A stretch of DNA of 64,000 nucleotides. It comes from Rhizohabitans arisaemae (lineage in GTDB: Bacteria > Actinomycetota > Actinomycetes > Streptosporangiales > Streptosporangiaceae). Location of the stretch: assembly GCF_025996515.1 (NCBI RefSeq), contig NZ_BLRH01000034.1, positions 124,001 to 188,000 of the forward strand, in the 5' to 3' direction. The notes beneath the pieces are model-generated. The model was given only the letters and a program-made list of their open reading frames with translations, did no database searches and was not told the origin of the DNA. Position numbers and translations under genes: made by a program. This document shows positions 62,601-64,000 of this stretch, piece by piece (position 1 is the first letter of the stretch; the number at the start of each line of letters is the position of its first letter).

Positions 62601-62645
62601 GAAAACTGATAGTAGCGCTATCCAGCTTGAGGGGTCAGCGCTATC
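62586..62645. promoter_or_regulatory. Face-to-face leaderless promoters and GCTATC repeats
   Basis: On the plus strand TATCGT (62588-62593) lies 5 bases before the ATG at 62599. On the minus strand TATCAG (62611-62606) lies 5 bases before the ATG at 62600. The two start codons share two bases (CATG, 62598-62601). GCTATC repeats occur at 62586, 62617 and 62640, all in one direction, and an inverted GATAGT at 62608-62613. MocR regulators commonly bind direct repeats of this kind. Confidence 0.7.
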
Positions 62646-63636
62646 GTCGTCGCAGGCCGGTCTCCGGTGGGGCCTGCTCGGAGTCGCCGCGTTCTCCTTC
62701 ACCGTCCCGTTCACGCGCGTCGCCGTCGAGAGCGGCACGATGTCGCCGCTGTTCATCGGCTCCGCGCGCGCGGTCGTCGCCGCGCTGCTCGCCGCCGCGG
62801 CGCTGGCGATCACCCGACAGCGCCCGCCCCGCGGCGTCCAGTGGGTCCGCACGGCGATCGTCGCCGCCGGCGTGGTCGTGGGCTTCCCCGTCCTGACCTC
62901 CTTCGCCCTCACCGGTGCACCGGCGAGCCACGGTGCCGTCGTGATCGCCCTCCTGCCCGCCGCGACCGCCGTGACGGCCGTACTCCGCGGGCGCGAACGG
63001 CCTCCGGTGGCGTTCTGGATCACGGCGGCCGTGGGCGCGGCCGCGGCCGTCGTGTTCGCCGCGTTGCAGGGCGGCGGGTTCGGCGGGCCGCGCTGGTCCG
63101 ACCTGCTCCTGTTCGGCGCCGTCGCCGCGGCCGCGATCGGCTACGCGGAGGGCGGGCTCCTCGCCCGCGAGCTCGGTGCCTGGCAGACCGTATCCTGGGC
63201 GCTCGTGCTCTCCGCGCCGCTGATGATCGTCCTTGCCGGTGTCTCGGTGGTCCGGCAACCCCCGAGCGGCACCCCGGTCGAGTGGGCCGCGTTCGCCTAC
63301 CTGGCCGTGGTGAGCATGTTCCTCGGCTTCTTCGCCTGGTATCGCGGCCTCGCGATCGGCCCGATGGCGCAGGTCAGCCAGGTCCAGCTCGTCCAGCCCG
63401 TGATGAGCATCTGCTGGGCCGCGCTACTCCTGCACGAGCCGCTCACCTGGCCCGTCGTCCTCGGCGGCCTCGCCGTGGTCGCCTGCGCCGGAGTCGCCGT
63501 CCGGACTCGGCTCGGGCAGGCGAACACGGCCCACTCCACCGTGGTGAAGGCGCCTGGGTTACGTGTCGTCCGGGTGGGCGATCGCGATCGCAGGGGTGCC
63601 GAAGACGCAGGACCTTCGCCGGAAGGCCGTTCGTGA
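62599..63636 (+). CDS. EamA-family (DMT) transporter
   Basis: A 345-residue transporter of the drug/metabolite superfamily with two EamA repeats of about five helices (GLRWGLLGVAAFSFTVPFTR, VAGVVVGFPVLTSFALTGAP and RWSDLLLFGAVAAAAIGYAE, MFLGFFAWYRGLAIGPMAQV). It would export an amino acid or similar metabolite. The ATG at 62599 is divergent from a MocR gene, the usual arrangement for such pairs. The C-terminus has an unusual hydrophilic extension of about 40 residues. Confidence 0.9.
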   Translation: MKTDSSAIQLEGSALSSSQAGLRWGLLGVAAFSFTVPFTRVAVESGTMSPLFIGSARAVVAALLAAAALAITRQRPPRGVQWVRTAIVAAGVVVGFPVLTSFALTGAPASHGAVVIALLPAATAVTAVLRGRERPPVAFWITAAVGAAAAVVFAALQGGGFGGPRWSDLLLFGAVAAAAIGYAEGGLLARELGAWQTVSWALVLSAPLMIVLAGVSVVRQPPSGTPVEWAAFAYLAVVSMFLGFFAWYRGLAIGPMAQVSQVQLVQPVMSICWAALLLHEPLTWPVVLGGLAVVACAGVAVRTRLGQANTAHSTVVKAPGLRVVRVGDRDRRGAEDAGPSPEGRS

Positions 63637-63673
63637 CCGAGCGCTCAGGCCCTTCGGCGGCTGTACGGCCTGC

Positions 63674-63901
63674 TCACGACTGGGTGTCGAGCCACTCCTG
63701 GAAGGTGGGGCCCGCGAGTTCGGCGTGCGGGCCGGGCAGGAACCCGCCCACGGCGGCGATCTCGGCGTCGGGTGTGCCGAAGCCGTCGACGCCGACGACC
63801 CTGACGCCTCGGCGGGCGCCGAGCAGCGCGGCCGCCTCGGCCATGATCTCCCTGCGGGTCCGGCTATCGGCGCGACGAACCAAGCCCCGACGACTCACCA
63901 A
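63674..63901 (-). CDS. Short or partial protein, unrecognised
   Basis: A 75-residue minus-strand frame ending GPHAELAGPTFQEWLDTQS, with the preceding segment RVVGVDGFGTPDAEIAAVGG. The end recalls C-termini of Rossmann-type NAD(P)-binding proteins (NmrA/SDR), while the first 25 residues are arginine-rich and not protein-like, so this may be the tail of a decayed gene. I would not assign a function. Confidence 0.35.
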   Translation of the reverse strand: MVSRRGLVRRADSRTRREIMAEAAALLGARRGVRVVGVDGFGTPDAEIAAVGGFLPGPHAELAGPTFQEWLDTQS

Positions 63902-63924
63902 CGCCGCCGACCGCCGGTTGCCGT

Positions 63925-64000
63925 TCAGGTCCCGATCCCGAGGTAGTGCAGGACCGCCGCCACTCGGCGGTCGGTGCGGTCGCTCTGGGCCAGGTCGAGT
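63925..64000 (-). CDS. C-terminal end of a gene entering from the right edge
   Basis: A minus-strand frame ends LDLAQSDRTDRRVAAVLHYL then GIGT and a stop at 63927-63925. Only 24 codons are inside the window. The amphipathic, charged helix is typical of C-terminal helices of regulators, but no family can be given. Confidence 0.35.
   Translation of the reverse strand, partial: LDLAQSDRTDRRVAAVLHYLGIGT

Overview
The window is very high-GC DNA with strong G/C bias at third codon positions, many GTG/TTG starts, ATGA stop/start overlaps, abundant TetR/MarR/PadR/LuxR-type regulators, an AfsR/SARP-type regulator, F420-type enzymes and a HelR-type RNA polymerase ATPase. This is a filamentous actinomycete chromosome. 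A member of the Streptosporangiales is my guess, from general resemblance only. No rRNA, tRNA, CRISPR array, transposase, integrase or replication origin was seen. The content is accessory: regulators, transporters, hydrolases, drug-modifying enzymes and broken genes.

Layout. (1) 1-7 kb: a decayed drrA fragment whose promoter region now sits before a cytochrome P450; a large AfsR-type regulator; an intact DrrAB-like ABC exporter read towards it. (2) 7-15.7 kb: an unrecognised secreted protein, a flavin/F420 oxidoreductase, a PadR-FAD monooxygenase pair with a clear operator, a membrane protein built of three internal repeats, and a NarL-type two-component pair. (3) 15.6-20.9 kb: a second two-component pair, a lipoprotein hydrolase, then two gene remnants (FAD monooxygenase tail, erythromycin-esterase tail). 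(4) 21-27.7 kb: a minus-strand operon of DUF885 metallopeptidase, two Fes-like esterases and an MFS exporter, divergent from a MarR/GbsR-type regulator across a perfect 20-bp palindrome. (5) 27.9-32.3 kb: TetR and MarR units with a serine hydrolase, a leaderless membrane protein and a truncated proline iminopeptidase. (6) 32.6-38.8 kb: a PadR-controlled cluster of MacB-like ABC transporter, S41 lipoprotein protease and lipoprotein alpha/beta hydrolase. (7) 39-46 kb: a beta-solenoid membrane protein, a VOC/TetR pair, a broken phytase-like gene, and a Cmx-type chloramphenicol exporter behind a short leader ORF with competing hairpins. (8) 46-52.6 kb: a TetR-divergent operon led by a fused fumarylacetoacetate hydrolase/metallo-beta-lactamase protein; an ArsR-SRPBCC regulator with a reductase; an alpha/beta hydrolase. 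(9) 52.6-64 kb: a UvrA-like ABC-F-independent drug-resistance ATPase, an AraC/VOC pair, helR with a rifamycin-associated element, a TetR with three tandem operators, small enzymes, and a MocR/EamA pair whose start codons overlap head to head.

Two themes link the window. First, at least eight truncated genes lie between intact ones, and three are fragments of genes still intact here (drrA, helR, a tetR). Second, regulation is unusually readable: inverted-repeat operators sit on promoters or start codons in about ten places, and several genes appear to be transcribed without a leader. Functionally the intact set leans to drug and xenobiotic defence: DrrAB-like and Cmx-like export, UvrA-like protection, HelR, a rifampicin-monooxygenase-like flavoprotein and many hydrolases.
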